A stretch of 64,000 bases of DNA from positions 6,563,435 to 6,627,434 of the forward strand of contig NC_088296.1 in NCBI RefSeq assembly GCF_032854445.1, written 5' to 3'. This stretch comes from Liolophura sinensis (taxonomy: Eukaryota > Mollusca > Polyplacophora > Chitonida > Chitonidae). Position 1 is the stretch's first letter. Each line of letters opens with the position of its first letter. A program made the translations under genes and the position numbers. Below, piece after piece: positions 20,371 through 32,159 of the stretch. The notes beneath the pieces are model-generated. The model was given only the letters and a program-made list of their open reading frames with translations. It made no database searches and had not been told where the DNA came from.

Positions 20371-20755
20371 CGGTTAGTGGTCGAATGGCCAAGGTGCTTG
20401 TGGTCGAATGGCCAAGGTGCTTGCCTTTCCATCCCCAAGTCATACCAGAGGGTTCAAAGTGGACCCTGTCCCATCCTCCGAAAGGAAATACTCCAGATGC
20501 CCTCATTTTTGTTGTTGTTGGGGCCTTGGTGACAGAAGTGGTCGGCATTGTTCGTTTGTGTGGTCTTACATGACGTTGGCTTCAGACCACAACTCTTCCA
20601 CCAATATCACACAAGTTTCCAGTCACTCGCCGAATGTTGGCTGGATTGCTCCGGGTACTATGCCATCCTCGCATTTACAAAATTGGACGCCATCTTGTTG
20701 GTGAAATTTTTGAGTATGAATTTAAATGAAAATCAACAAGTCTAGATAAACAGAT
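20371..20755 (+). mobile_element. SINE-C with duplicated A-box segment
   Basis: The head carries GTCGAATGGCCAAGGTGCTT twice in tandem (23-bp units 20378-20400 and 20401-20423). A B-box-like AGAGGGTTCAAAGTGGACCC follows (near 20450). The body includes CACTCGCCGAATGTTGGCTG, TGCCATCCTCGCATTTACAA and TTTTTGAGTATGAATTTAAA. Several overlapping frames of 62-98 codons run through it and are not genes. Confidence 0.65.
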
Positions 20756-20789
20756 ATCTTCACACTTTGGTCATAAATATTGGCCACCA

Positions 20790-20935
20790 AACAAAATCTT
20801 TACGTAGCCTTTCAAAACCTGCAATTCAGCTATGCTACTATGCTTTCCTCTACCCACAAAATTAGACGCGATCACGATGGTGCAATCCTTAAATTTAATA
20901 CAAAACGAAAATCAAATAGCGTAAATAAATAAATC
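20790..20935 (+). mobile_element. SINE-C-like 3' fragment
   Basis: GCTACTATGCTTTCCTCTAC, CCACAAAATTAGACGCGATC and a final AAATAAATAAAT follow the 3' body of the element just upstream, with many substitutions. Confidence 0.5.
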
Positions 20936-22204
20936 TGTTTCTGAGCATTCCTGAGACTTTGTCCTTTTGGTCATTAACATATATTAGTGACCAATTAATA
21001 ATTGAACAAAGCAAGTTTTTAAGCAGCTCATTACTAAGAAAATAAAAGCATGAGTTTAAGTGACTCAGTCCACGCAGTGTCGGCTGCTGGTCATTTATGG
21101 GTCAAGTGATTGAAGATAACTCTGTGTCTGGAGTTTGGAGCTAAATTAACGTTAAATGGGAAATGTACGTCGTTACCCACCTTAGCCCAAAACCATAAAT
21201 CCATAAACTTGAAATGTTATAACCTGGAGCTCCGCTGGACCGTAAAAGTTTGACTTCTTGACTACTGTATGACTACTGACAGTGAAAATAGACCCTACCC
21301 TGGAGACGAACTTTATTACACTTCTCTTTATTGTGATATATATCTCCAGGGGGTTTGAGACGGTATCATTATAGGCTGTGTCTGGCCAATTAGCTCTTAA
21401 ATTATTCGCCACAATTTTAATCCCATTTCGTAGTTTTGACGAGCATACCTAGCTCGTTTTAATGCTCCGGTATTTTGAACGCCAAAATGTTGTGGCGCCT
21501 ATATGGATGAAACTCTGACCGAACTCGATAGGCGTCCCTGTACTGCCGGAGTGATGGTCGAAGACCACCCATTATGGGACGTTATCAATAATTCAAGAAC
21601 ACTGACATTTGGGAATTACCATTCGGCCAATGTTTCCTCCGTCCCTGTGGACTTATAAATAATTTTAGCTGTAAACGTGATGTTCCCTATGCGTCTGTCT
21701 TTATAAAATATTTACCATGGTCCTTCCAAGCTGGCGAGAGGCCTGGCCAATTTTCCTTTCCAAGTCTGCGTCAACACGTTCAAAATGGTGGCTCTAGATT
21801 CCTAAGCTCTGCCAAAGAATGTGATATTATATGTCCATTTTAAACGCTTATGAACTACTTAATTATTTTTTCATCGGAATCTTTAAAAGTGTAAGTTCAT
21901 TTTTGTCAAAATTACAAGCTCGAGATTTGTTGACACCTTGTCAAAACGACAGAAGTTCCCGAAGGACTTTGCATTAACATCTTCAAAAGTTGGAATTACT
22001 TTCAGAATGGTTACACATGACATAACAACCATAAAAAAGCATGAACAATATATGTACTAAGGTTATTAGAAAGATTTTTACCAGCTTTTTGTATATAACA
22101 ACCAGTGGCGCTAATTTCACTTTGCATGCCTTGAGACTTTGAAAGGGAAGCGAAAATATTTACAAAGAACTAAAAGCTGACTGTCGTGTACTTTATTTTT
22201 GGAA
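20936..22204. other. Unique DNA with a high-complexity block (21410-21830)
   Basis: No repeat family was recognised. The part at 21410-21830 is higher in complexity and CpG, including GCCAAAATGTTGTGGCGCC near 21480 and a run through TGCCGGAGTGATGGTCGAAG. It has no long frame. Its character resembles the other candidate regulatory blocks, but no motif cluster stands out. Confidence 0.35.
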
Positions 22205-22262
22205 GGCCGAAAGAGTGAGTCATTGAGTGCTAGGGTTTTAACGTCGTACCTCAAAGAAGAGG
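22205..22262 (-). mobile_element. SINE-E tail fragment
   Basis: GAGTCATTGAGTGCTAGGGT and TTTAACGTCGTACCTCAAAG match the terminal part of the element at 40173-40505. The remainder is lost. Confidence 0.55.
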
Positions 22263-23828
22263 ACATCATCGTGATATTATATAATGCTGAACGTACATAA
22301 GCAACGGTTTCGTCAGGGATCAAAACCTTGTTTAAAGTATATAGAGAAAACATGTTGCCTACACCACCTTAACGACTCTAGACATATAACTCTGAGGCAG
22401 GCCTTTGCTTGTTTCCCTATGAGGCTGCGCATCAAATTGGAAGCCTTTACCCCCTTTAGTAATGGGGTTAAAGTTGTGTAGTCTGAAGAAGAAAAACAGA
22501 TCTTTAACATTAATATGCGTGATAAACATCTCTTGTCAACATAATAAACGTGTTTAACGTTTAATTGTAGCATACTTAAACATGTTTATCCATCAGCTGA
22601 TGATCAGATACACTAAATCACTCCGTTTAAGCAAAAAACTCATCCAGTTTACGGAATAAATTATTGAATTTATACAAAAACTGTAAGTATATATAAAACA
22701 TTGCATGAATTTTAAAATAAATCCGTGTATTTATTAATCAAACGCGTGTATTTAAAGAGAAACCTTATGGGCATGTTAAACGTTGGCAGTTATTCCGGTG
22801 TAGTCACGGCTTAACATAATTATACATTTAGTTCCAAATTTAGATCCGTGTCATAAATTAACGGTTTGCCGAGTTTATAACGGTAAAAGGGAAAAGAGAT
22901 CCACAAATCATGAAGAATTCCATCATCAGTAAAAATTCGAGTACAAAAATGATTGGTGCATTATGGGTCAATAAATAGTTTTATTTTAGATTATACCAAC
23001 TCAGCATTCAGTTATTTCTCGTGTAACACATTTAACCAATCAGAGATCCTAATAGTAGCAAAAAAAGACATTTGCTTTCAGTTGTAGCACAACAATGCTT
23101 GTCCGTGATCTAAGCTTTTGATAACACATAAAAAACACATGACATTTGATAACACATTATAACACCGAAAATTGTGACACACTGCTGGACAGACAAAAGA
23201 GCACTGGACCGTTTTGATAAGGCCATGTACAGAGGACATTTGTCAGAAAAAGATGCAGACCTTTACTTGAGTCTATCTTTGTAGGCCAACAATCAACCCT
23301 ACCAAAGGAACTGCCCAAAAAACATAGAATATAAAAAACAAGGTAAGACTATACACTTCACAAATTAAATTTTTCATAATTAACTTTGTGCTGTTATCCT
23401 GTAAAGATACTGACCTGGACCAGAGCATACAGAACTGGTTATAGTTCCACTTAATGGCCCAGTCTAAGACAAAGAGCAAGCCTCTCAACGGCACGCTCCT
23501 CACATGTTAAGGTATTTCTGAGAGTTGCATTGTCGAATTAATCATTTAAATTTACTACATGCCCTTAGCTGTTCAGTGTTGTTTACATGAATATTGGACC
23601 CTAACCCATTATTATAAATGATAATTTGTGCGATGTCATTGTCTTAGCACTTAATTAAGTCCACCTTAATCTCTGATTTTTTTTTGTCTGTTATGCATGT
23701 TCGCTGTTTAATGTGCATTAAGGGAGCCTTTTAGGGATGAGCGGTGTTAAATATTATAAACCAAAATACTCTGAGTTACAAATTTGCAGGTATAGGGTCC
23801 ATTAAAGGCCGGAAAGGGTTTTGCGATT
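22263..23828. other. AT-rich unique sequence
   Basis: Holds complementary open frames around 22284-22573 and a minus frame at 23273-23503 of 65-86 codons without domains. No repeat or gene was recognised. Confidence 0.4.
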
Positions 23829-24062
23829 TCTCCATTGAATCTCCAGCTGGGAAGTCGTCCGAGTTGTAAGCTTGCTTACAACATCACCTCCTTTCTGGCT
23901 TTCTCACCGGTCGTACGTGAGAAGGTGTGCCAGAAACCTGCGAACGATCATGGGTTTCTCCCCAAGTTCTGCCCGGTTTCCTCCCACGTCGGCCGCCGTC
24001 GTATAAGTGAAATATTCTTGAGTGTGGCTTAAAACAACAATGGAATAAATAAATAAATAAAT
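23829..24062 (+). mobile_element. SINE-A with an aberrant head
   Basis: The body from about 23900 is typical: GTACGTGAGAAGGTGTGCCA, CCTGCGAACGATCATGGGTT, CCGCCGTCGTATAAGTGAAA, TATTCTTGAGTGTGGCTTAA and an (AAAT)n tail. The head (23829-23890) is degraded, so the A- and B-boxes cannot be placed. Confidence 0.88.
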
Positions 24063-24695
24063 ACAGCCTCTAATAGTCTGCCTGTGAATCGTAAGACTGC
24101 ATCATGCGACGTTAGACGATTGTTATGAATATTACGTTTCACTACCCTATTCACTTTCTTGCGGGAACTAATTGGTATGCGAGGGTGTGTACATTCTGTC
24201 ATCTCGGCCTCGCAATGATAACTGTGACAAATCTGTGGGGCCTTTTTCTTTCTAATTACATGAAGCTAATTAAGAACCCATTAGTCAGCGTTCTAATTAG
24301 ACCTGTACAATATCAGACTGCGCAGATGGGTCACGTGGGATTTTGAACGCGTGAGACCAGCATTTTGTGATCAATGCGCTGTCTTTAGCAGTAAAGTCAC
24401 GCTCGATGGCGTTAGTAGCCAGAGACCTCTCAAGATGCATTTACACATTATATCTTCATTTTCTGACAAAGTCTCATTTCGACTTTTAGAACTATTTGTT
24501 ATTTATTTATTGTTTGTTGTTTAACGCCTTAATCAAGTATTTATCAATTATAAGCTGGAGGTTTTACAAATTTTGTTAGAATCTATCCTTTTTGTTTATT
24601 AAAAATAAATAGTTTATTCGATGAGCAGTGAACGGAATTGACCATGTATGTGTATTAACTGATTTAAAGTTCTACATATGAAAACATGTAGTTCT
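24063..24695. other. Unique sequence with a SINE-like scrap
   Basis: 24500-24560 (ATTTATTTATTGTTTGTTGT, TTAACGCCTTAATCAAGTAT) looks like a decayed SINE 3' end in reverse. The rest is unassigned. The 73-codon frame at 24125-24346 has no recognised content. Confidence 0.4.
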
Positions 24696-24819
<124 letters not shown>

Positions 24820-25029
24820 TCGACATATATGTTGCCATATTTTCTTCTTTTTTCGCGTTCCTCTCGAAATTCTGTGCTAAAAAATTCTAAATCGCTGTTT
24901 AACCCTTTTATGAAAATCGATTCAAATGTCCTATCGTAATTTAAGTTTGTAGCACAACAGATTTACATCGTGATTTCATTCTATTACATGCCATCTCATT
25001 CTGATTAGTAGTGTTATCCCAAAGCATCA

Positions 25030-25720
25030 TATGAGGGCAACAAATTCACTGGACGGAATGTCCCACCCAGCCATTTTTATAGTCGTCTGCTTTGTTCCGA
25101 GGGTATCAGAGTTAGCTCCCAGATTGCGACACTGGGGACGCACTGCCAACAGAATTGGCGACAGAAAGCTGTGCCTGCGTTCGGCTGACCTGCAAAAGTC
25201 ATTAATTTTAACATTACATCGTTTCCTCGGTGGCCAAAACCTGATCTTTTTTTTTCTTTTTTTTTGTTGTGTTGAATCATTGTTGTACATCAAGTCGATC
25301 CTAATGGAGATTGTTCCCCGTCCCGTTTGTTCTCATAACTTTGGACGCCATCTTGGTGCCATGCAGTCGATAGGCTGTAGTGGAATCTAAAATAAGACCT
25401 GACACGGAACGGTGTGTGAACATAAAAAGCGGAACGGACTTTACATCTCATGGGGACTTCATTGAATGGCATACGTGGCTGGCGTTTCGTCGAGCCTCCA
25501 CAACATTTTGCACTAGTAATTCGGTTTAGAGGCAATTGTCTACATGTCCCAAGGGGAAACTGGTAGTGCCATTTGCCAATTACGTGGATGAAAGAACCCG
25601 AGGGGTAATTCATTCCACAAAGCTTCTCCACACGTCTTCGCGGGCGAAATGCATTCTTCACCACGTTGGGCCATGCTAAAGGCGAGTCCGTTTCCGACCT
25701 TTATACCCTTGTGGTGTTTT
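25030..25720. promoter_or_regulatory. Candidate regulatory block, repeat-free
   Basis: Two high-complexity sections (25040-25225 and 25290-25720) are separated by a T-rich tract. Both strands carry frames of 70-124 codons (for example 25031-25390 plus, 25290-25664 minus), probably because stop-poor CpG-containing sequence opens several frames at once. No protein family is recognisable. Treated as possible conserved non-coding DNA or a small unknown exon. Confidence 0.25.
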
Positions 25721-25867
25721 AACATCTGTTCAATACCCACCGTGTTCTTCATATGGGAAAGCAGGGAAAGTAAAATAACTCACTTATACATTTCGCTGTA
25801 TATTTCTAACTGCCATGTTACTGTTAAACATTTACCGCTCCCGACGGTTGTCTGACTAGCTTACCCT

Positions 25868-26248
25868 TTGTCAACTGTTGTACACTACTGGAAGTTCACG
25901 TATAAGGTACACACTATAAATTGTTGTACGCTGAAAGTCCATGTAATAAGGTATACACTGTTGTAAACCGGACGTACACGTACTAAGGTAAGAGTTGTAA
26001 ACTGGAAGGAATTATATACCGCAGACGCTGTAAACTGTTGTACACTGAAAGTACGTGTATAAGGTACATGCTGTAAACTGTTGTACAGTGTACGCCCACA
26101 TATAAGGTACACGCTGTAAACTGGTGTACAGTGTACGTCCACATATAAGGTACACATTGTACATTGTTGTACCCTGGAAGTGCATATGTAAGGTACACGC
26201 TGTAAACTCTTGTACAGTGTAAGTGCGTGTATAAGGTATACACTGTAC
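25868..26248. repeat. Minisatellite of about 43 bp, degenerate
   Basis: Units contain GTAAACTGTTGTACAGTGTA, then CGTCCACATATAAGGTACAC. About eight or nine copies with length changes. Minus frames at 25885-26243 (Tyr/Val/Cys-rich) are generated by the unit and are not genes. Confidence 0.9.
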
Positions 26249-26685
26249 GAAAATGCCTGGTTTGCAGAACCCAGTAAAATGTTTCTATGTTTTAGATACT
26301 GATGTGATAATAATACTAGGACACGTGTCCTACTCTACATTAGTAACACTATTCTAAGTAATTATAGACTATTCCAAAAAAGTGGGTGGTATTATATATA
26401 AATCAGTCACATGCGTTAATATCCAATGTGTTTAGATCAAATTAGATCAACTCTTTATCAATGACACTGAGACGTTTTGTTAAGGAAACGATACTCGGAC
26501 AAGTTTAAGTTTAGCTTTAATGAGTCAATTTTTGGAAACTGGCAGACAAATGTGAGTGCATTTTTTTTTCACTCCAACCAAATTCATGTCAGCTCAAGTG
26601 TATGACTTATTCTTTCACATCCGTGTAATCGTATTTTCGAGAAATATCAACACTTAAAATCTTTCTGAATATTTAATATGTAAAG
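26249..26685. other. Unique sequence with a shared 24-mer
   Basis: 26627-26650 is identical over 24 bases to 48058-48081 (contains CGTATTTTCGAGAAATATCA). Otherwise nothing was recognised. Confidence 0.45.
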
Positions 26686-26800
26686 ACAACTGTTCAGGAA
26701 TCTCCGGACTTTAAATCACAGTCGCACCAGCGAGAGCTGGAATTGAACCTGCTACTTCATTGAGTAAGAGATCAATGCTTTAGCGAACAATTCAGGAATT
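26686..26800 (-). mobile_element. SINE-D head, minus strand
   Basis: On the plus strand it reads GAGAGCTGGAATTGAACCTG then GAGATCAATGCTTTAGCGAAC. In reverse this gives a B-box (CAGGTTCAATTCCAG) preceded by an A-box-like region. It resembles the head at 4425-4640. Confidence 0.55.
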
Positions 26801-28600
26801 ACTGAATTACTCAGAATTACTTAAAGGCTATCTGTAACGTCTGATATTTATCTTCGATATTTTCAGCAACGTGACTCCGAAAAAAGTCACCCAGCTGTAG
26901 TGTTCGCACGGATCAGCAATAATCACCATTTTTTTTTTCACAATCGTACAAGGAACGTTTAAACTTTCTTGCATTGTTTAGGAACCGGCAGTCAAATCTT
27001 GCATTCTTTGTAATGAATCTACGGCGGACATTTAATATTTCTTGCATTGTATAGAAAGCATCTGTCAACGGTGGAGTTTCAGGCCCGAGTGAATTCTCAC
27101 TAGCCTCGGGTGCATTATCACTCAGTGTCGAGAAATGTCCAATTTTGCAAACTTTATTTTCTATGAAACGCCGGGTAAATTATCCACCGCCCAAACCAAG
27201 CGATAAATTTTTAACTTGCACAAAGCACGGAATGGGACTATCAGCACACCGACTATGGGTGTCGTTGGTGAAACTCGTCAGGGAATGCGCCACTGAATTA
27301 TGAATGTACACAGGCTAGAGTACTATTGACATTAAAACTTTTTCTCCAATACGTTACTGTTTTTTCATAGACTTCAATTTTTTTCAGTTAGGTTTTTGTG
27401 AGTACGACTTGCGAGGCTGTCCACCATTAACTGTATAAGGCAATGCTGCCTGCCTCATTCCTTAACCAGATAAATGCAGCTTACAGTATTGACAATAATT
27501 CTGGAGAAAAAATTCTTCCTTTCTTTCCTTGTGCCGAGCTCAACTTTATTTCAAGATTACTGCCGCTATCAGTGGTGGAGCCTTTGAAAGCGCCCGTCCC
27601 CTCTGACGTCACATGTGACTCAAACATGACAGCTGAAACAGAAACTCACCATGTCACTGCTATAAAAAGGCAAAAGAAACAAAAAGATTCTATTTTTATC
27701 TGTAGTAACCCAGAGGTTGTCATTTATGTCGCACCCAAATTTCTGTTTGAAATAGTTCGTTTCAAGGTCCATTTGGCCAATAAATTCACAGTTCTATATG
27801 TATATCCATTTCAAATGAAATCTAGCAGCTTACTGGCGTTGCGTTTTAAAACCTGATGTGACGTCACAGGTCGCAATATGGTCCGAATACCAATACATGT
27901 AGCCCGAAAATGCTGATGTGCACAGTTACGCTGCATCTGACAACGATGATTTTCGCTCAGTGGAAGCCATAAACGGCAAAGAGTTGATCGTTTTCAAAAC
28001 ACACGTGGAAGGCAGTGATGCTGTAGATAGCTATATCATACATGCATGAGTTTCAAGACGTGTTCTACCCTGAAGTGTCAATAGTCATACAAAACACACT
28101 ATATACTCATCTTGTTTATCCCCAATGAACAGACAAAACGATATCTCGTCACATACCTCATCAGTTCAGACTGCAGTAATCAGTGAGGCCAGACAAATTA
28201 CGTTGTAGGCAGCGCCAAATTGGCGCGATATTCGTTAATTTAAACGTGTCTGCCTAGTCGTGATGCTGTGGTGCGGTATTTACTCTGGCCATACTTATAT
28301 CATTCACCTTGAACACCGACATGTATATTTTCGTATGTACTGCGATTTTATTTGTGCTTGTTTACTGGATTGCTTACGGTTTATATAAATAATATATTTA
28401 TTTACTTCGTTGAAATTTAATATTACAGATGTTCGCATAATTGGAGGGGGTTTTCACCAATCAGAAGACTACTATCCACATGTGAAAGCCACAATTTCAC
28501 CGTCACTTTCACCCCCAATCGTAATGTTCCACTCGTAAATGTTACGCATTTCTTTTTGGTCTTGGAATAACCCGGCGTTATCCATGGCAGTTAATTTGGC
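26801..28600. other. Repeat-poor unique DNA with CRE and E2F-like sites
   Basis: The plus frame 27443-27856 (137 codons) starts with ATG but shows no domain or coding bias that I can judge. TGACGTCA occurs at 27604-27611, and the 12-bp palindrome TGTGACGTCACA at 27857-27868. No SINE-A, R1 or R2 copy lies between 26800 and 28600. Confidence 0.35.
28212..28226. promoter_or_regulatory. E2F-like palindrome
   Basis: GCGCCAAATTGGCGC is a 15-base inverted repeat (7-1-7). Its minus strand contains a perfect E2F consensus TTTGGCGC. Function is inferred from the motif alone. Confidence 0.35.
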
Positions 28601-28618
28601 ATTGCACTCTTTCATTCT

Positions 28619-28720
28619 ATATATTTATTTATTCATTCATTTAATCGGTGTTTTACGCTGTACTCAAGAACAATTCCTTTATGCGACGGCGGCTTTATGG
28701 GGGAGGAAACCGTGTTTTTC
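28619..28720 (-). mobile_element. SINE-A 3' fragment
   Basis: TATTTATTTATTCATTCATT, TAATCGGTGTTTTACGCTGT, ACTCAAGAACAATTCCTTTA and GGCGGCTTTATGGGGGAGGA follow the family in reverse. It is truncated after GGAAACCG. Confidence 0.8.
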
Positions 28721-29017
28721 ATTCTAAGAAACGTTACTGCCTGGACACGAAGTGTTTTAAGCAGGGGAAGTTACCTTTGAGCAGAAGCAGCTTCCGTCTT
28801 CGAAAGCAAGAGTAATTTCGAAACAATTGTCTTTTCTGTTTAACAAATATCTGTAAAAGATGAGATCCAATGGCACTAGCCGAGTTTCACAAAATTATGT
28901 AATGATGTACACATTTAATTTTGCTTTACCAAAAATATTCTCAGAGGCAAATGTTACCTATATATGGGGAAGGTGGTTTTGTCTGCCTTTAAAAGTAAGT
29001 GTATAAAAGACTACACC

Positions 29018-29285
29018 AAAGAGGATAAAACAAGAGCAGTCTGATAGTCAGTGAATTGTCAGACGAAAGCGGTGAAATGCCACCTCTTCTCAATTTCCCT
29101 GAGTTAGGGTTTTATTCAAACTATCCTTATAAGTGCTTAAATGCAATTTTACACGCCCCACAGAAAAAATGGTTTGCCCAGAATTAGGTAAAACAGAATG
29201 CAGTGACGTTAATTGCAATTTATTAGACCTTACTGAGCTAGGGTTCCTCAAAATGCAATGATGTGATCACATTTAATAACCAACC
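29018..29285 (+). mobile_element. Element R1, near full-length plus copy
   Basis: GAGGATAAAACAAGAGCAGT, GCGGTGAAATGCCACCTCTT, GAGTTAGGGTTTTATTC, GCCCAGAATTAGGTAAAA, GCAGTGACGTTAATTGCAAT and ATGTGATCACATTTAATA are in R1 order. The central tandem unit is present once. Confidence 0.78.
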
Positions 29286-30141
29286 GATGCAAGCACAAGC
29301 ATTTACCTTTTTTAATAAACATCTAATTTTAAAGTTGCCACCGAATTTTCCTAACAGAGGTACACACAGGTCAAGAGATGTTCTCATTTAATATTGCCTT
29401 CCACATTCAGATTCAGGTTGGTTAGTCCCGTCTAGCTCAAGTGATCCACTGATTTCATTTTGGACTTTCCAATCTAGCTCCAATCTGATGCCGTAAAGGT
29501 TTTGGGTTGAACAATTGCCTCACTTCAATTGGTGACCAAGGAAGTGAGAAAGTGTCTCCTGGTTTAATTTTCCGTTGTGGGTCGTTCGAAGGAACAGTGT
29601 ACACAAACATTAATGCGATTTCATACAATTACATTATGCTCCTTTTCGCCACCCGTACTTTATTTCGCGTACACTAACAATGGAGTATTAGGACAGTGTA
29701 AACGGTAGTAATGTTACGTTCGAATGTGTCCAGGGTGGTTCCTGGATGACCTGGAAGTGTAGGACAAGCCTTGTCAGGCCAGCATACCCTGTCAGCCTGA
29801 AATGTTCCCGGCGAGACGGACCTGTCAACAGACGCTGGAACTTGGCAACATGCCGATGAAGATATCAGCTCGCAGCTGGGGCTTTTTGGTATCGTAGATG
29901 TCTAGTTGTTAGTTCTAATCTAGGAGAAAGTTTACATGCATACATCTGCCTCAGATTCCTACGTCCGCATAGACTGTGAAAAATGTATGTAAATTGACAC
30001 GAGAGGGACGTCAAATTAAACGAAAGACAGGGCAGTGGGTGTCGTGATATCAGCAAATTCGACTGTATGTCAACAGTAGCAGTGAGCAAATAAATATTAT
30101 AAGAAATATATACAAATGTATAGACCTACAGCATAAGGTAC
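29286..30141. other. Unique DNA with high-complexity block (29740-29880)
   Basis: 29740-29880 is GC-richer and repeat-free. A 33-base segment at 30009-30041 recurs at 30784-30816 with three mismatches (shared core TAAACGAAAGACA). The minus frame 29865-30089 is not recognisable. Confidence 0.4.
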
Positions 30142-30315
30142 CCTGTCAGAGCAGTGACAGCGTGAATATTGGCAAATGGGCTCTTGTCAATTTACCTCTG
30201 TTAGGGTTTTATGTTTAATGTTTATGTAAATGCTTTAACAGTAGCAAATTACCCGTCCTCAAGAATGGCTGAATACAGATATACTAGTTGCAAATTAATT
30301 AGACATTACTCACTT
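30142..30315 (+). mobile_element. Element R1, plus copy with internal loss
   Basis: GTCAGAGCAGTGACAGCGTG, GGGCTCTTGTCAATTTACCT, CTGTTAGGGTTTTATGTTTA and GTTGCAAATTAATTAGACAT. The CACACGTAACCGG part is deleted. Confidence 0.65.
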
Positions 30316-30329
30316 ACAGACTCGTTCAT

Positions 30330-30930
30330 ACACTCGTTCCTATAAAACCAAGTGACTTGGTTCATTGTCTTGTTGGACGGAAGGAATTGTTAAAACTGAC
30401 AAACGTTAAGGAAAGAAACACAGACACCAGGCAGAACGATGTGTTATTCTCTGTGGGGAAAAACACTACAGACAAACAATTTCTTTCTCTTTCAAGAACA
30501 GCTGTGAGCAGTTCATATTTCCTGTCTGGAATAACTGGTTGTTGTTTCCATCTCTGATGATTTATTCCACATATCCTTTGGTCTTGCGTGTGTCGCCAAA
30601 CGGCAGGCTGTCTGTGGAGGAAAACAGGCGATGGTACAAGACACAAGGCAAGCCGTTATGAAATTAAACTACGCCTGAATGACTTCATGTCTTTGTCTTG
30701 CAGCCGCTTCTGTTTCGCTGTTGTTTCCTGACAGCGAACACACGTCGTGAAAACACAAATTTCACCAGGGATGCTGCTTCAATACGTCAAACTAAACGAA
30801 AGACAAGGCAGTGGATGCACGGTTACTGCACATGCGGTTCCGGAACTTTTGTGTTTTGTGTGATGACATGCGTAACACATCGGAAGACACCTGGCCTCAA
30901 ACGTTTGCACACGAATAGACCGTAAATACC
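30330..30930. promoter_or_regulatory. Candidate regulatory block between R1 and a degenerate repeat
   Basis: High-complexity, repeat-free DNA with TF-like motifs: ATTCCACATATCC and GGAATAACTGGTTGTTG near 30525-30580, and an AAACGAAAGACA-containing 33-mer at 30784-30816 that duplicates one at 30009. Both strands have frames of 66-94 codons without recognisable domains. Confidence 0.25.
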
Positions 30931-31147
30931 TGATGTGGAAGAATCGAGAAGCCATTCAGCTAATCGAGGCGACTACAGCACGTGGAGGAGGCGTCAAGCC
31001 TCTGTTTGGAGAGAAGAAAGGATGGGCTAGGTAGGCACGCTGGAAGCTTTGACGGTGGTCTTCTACATACTGGAACTCCATTGTAATAACCATGTTGTCC
31101 TCTTCGATTCTCAACCTGTCAGACAATGGCACACCCAGATCATGCAG

Positions 31148-31740
31148 TTGAATAAGACATTTGTATACCACTCGTAGTGCCATTTAGACATTTATACACA
31201 AATCTTAGTGCCACTGAGATATCAATACACAAATGGTAGAGGCATTTAGATATTAAGACAGAAAGAAAACATGTAGTGCCATTTATATATTTATACAAAA
31301 ATTATAGTCGTTTACATATTTATACACAAATAATAAAGTGGTATCAGAAATTTAATACAAAATTCATAGTTTTGTATCAGAAATTTATACACAAATCATA
31401 GATTTGTATCACACATCTGTACACCAATCATGGGAAAATCATATTGTCGTATCAGACATTTGTATACTAACCATAGCTTCATTTCAGACAACCCTACACC
31501 AGTTACATAAATACTCATAGTGTCGTGTCAAACATCTGTATGTCAATCGTATTGTCGTTTCAGACAACCGTATGCCAGTATGTATAGTCTGGTGTCACAT
31601 CTGTATGTCAGTTATGTAGTGTCCTATCAAACATTCGTATACTAATCATATCTTCAAATCACGTGTCGTGTCTCTCCTAGTGCCGTATCAAAGATTTGTG
31701 TTCAAACCATAGTGTCGTACCAGATATACTTATGCCTACC
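31148..31740. repeat. Degenerate tandem repeat of about 40 bp
   Basis: Repeats of the pattern CATTTNTACACNAATCNTAGT, alternating with TGTCGTATCAGACAT-like pieces, through about 14 units. It is heavily diverged, so an old array. Confidence 0.7.
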
Positions 31741-31894
31741 ACTGATCGCAGAACAGACAGTCTAGGTCACAAATGTCAAACGTTCAGATTTCACTGCAAC
31801 GTTGATGCCAAACCCAGAAGGACCCAAGAGTCATGCTACACAGTATCACGAGAAATGTAGGTCAAGATTCATATTCAGTTTGGACGAAGTGAAC

Positions 31895-32150
31895 CTTCCT
31901 TACAATCTATGCGTCGAAACAGACATTCGTTTGCCAGCCGTCAACCAATAAGGACGTTCCAGGTCAATAATCGCAAGGCCAATTCCCAAAACGACGTAAC
32001 ACACAAACCTCCAAAGAACTACGGAGGTATATAAAGTACGAAAATAGGACGGAATCCTGCAAAGAGAAGCAGTCAACATCCATGATGTTGGAAAGACGCA
32101 AGGTATATTCTCTGCAACTGGGTAAAATCAGTTGTCGATAACAAAATATG
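31895..32150 (-). mobile_element. Element R2, well-preserved core in reverse
   Basis: ATGCGTCGAAACAGACATTC, CAGCCGTCAACCAATAAGGA, CAATAATCGCAAGGCCAATT, ACCTCCAAAGAACTACGGAG and GATGTTGGAAAGACGCAAGG. One of the best core copies. R1 in reverse follows directly at 32160. Confidence 0.82.
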
Positions 32151-32159
32151 TATCTCATC

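Noticed and set aside
20251-20745. Cluster of overlapping frames (62-98 codons) on both strands
   Set aside because: They are carried by SINE-C, which has a tRNA-like head and a non-coding body.
25031-25664. Overlapping 119-codon plus and 124-codon minus frames
   Set aside because: Both strands are open over the same DNA, products look unstructured and unrecognisable, and the plus frame crosses a poly-T tract that gives a run of Phe. No splice or start context supports a gene.
25868-26248. Direct repeats with apparent spacers
   Set aside because: The spacers are themselves variants of the unit, so this is a degenerate minisatellite and not a CRISPR array.
27443-27856. 137-codon plus frame
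   Set aside because: No domain, signal peptide or repeat. It ends at a CRE palindrome, and the composition is like its flanks. Could be an exon, but nothing supports it.
29420-29590. Possible tRNA-derived head (GTCTAGCTCAAGTGATCC)
   Set aside because: An A-box-like start is present, but no convincing B-box at the right distance and no related copy in the window.
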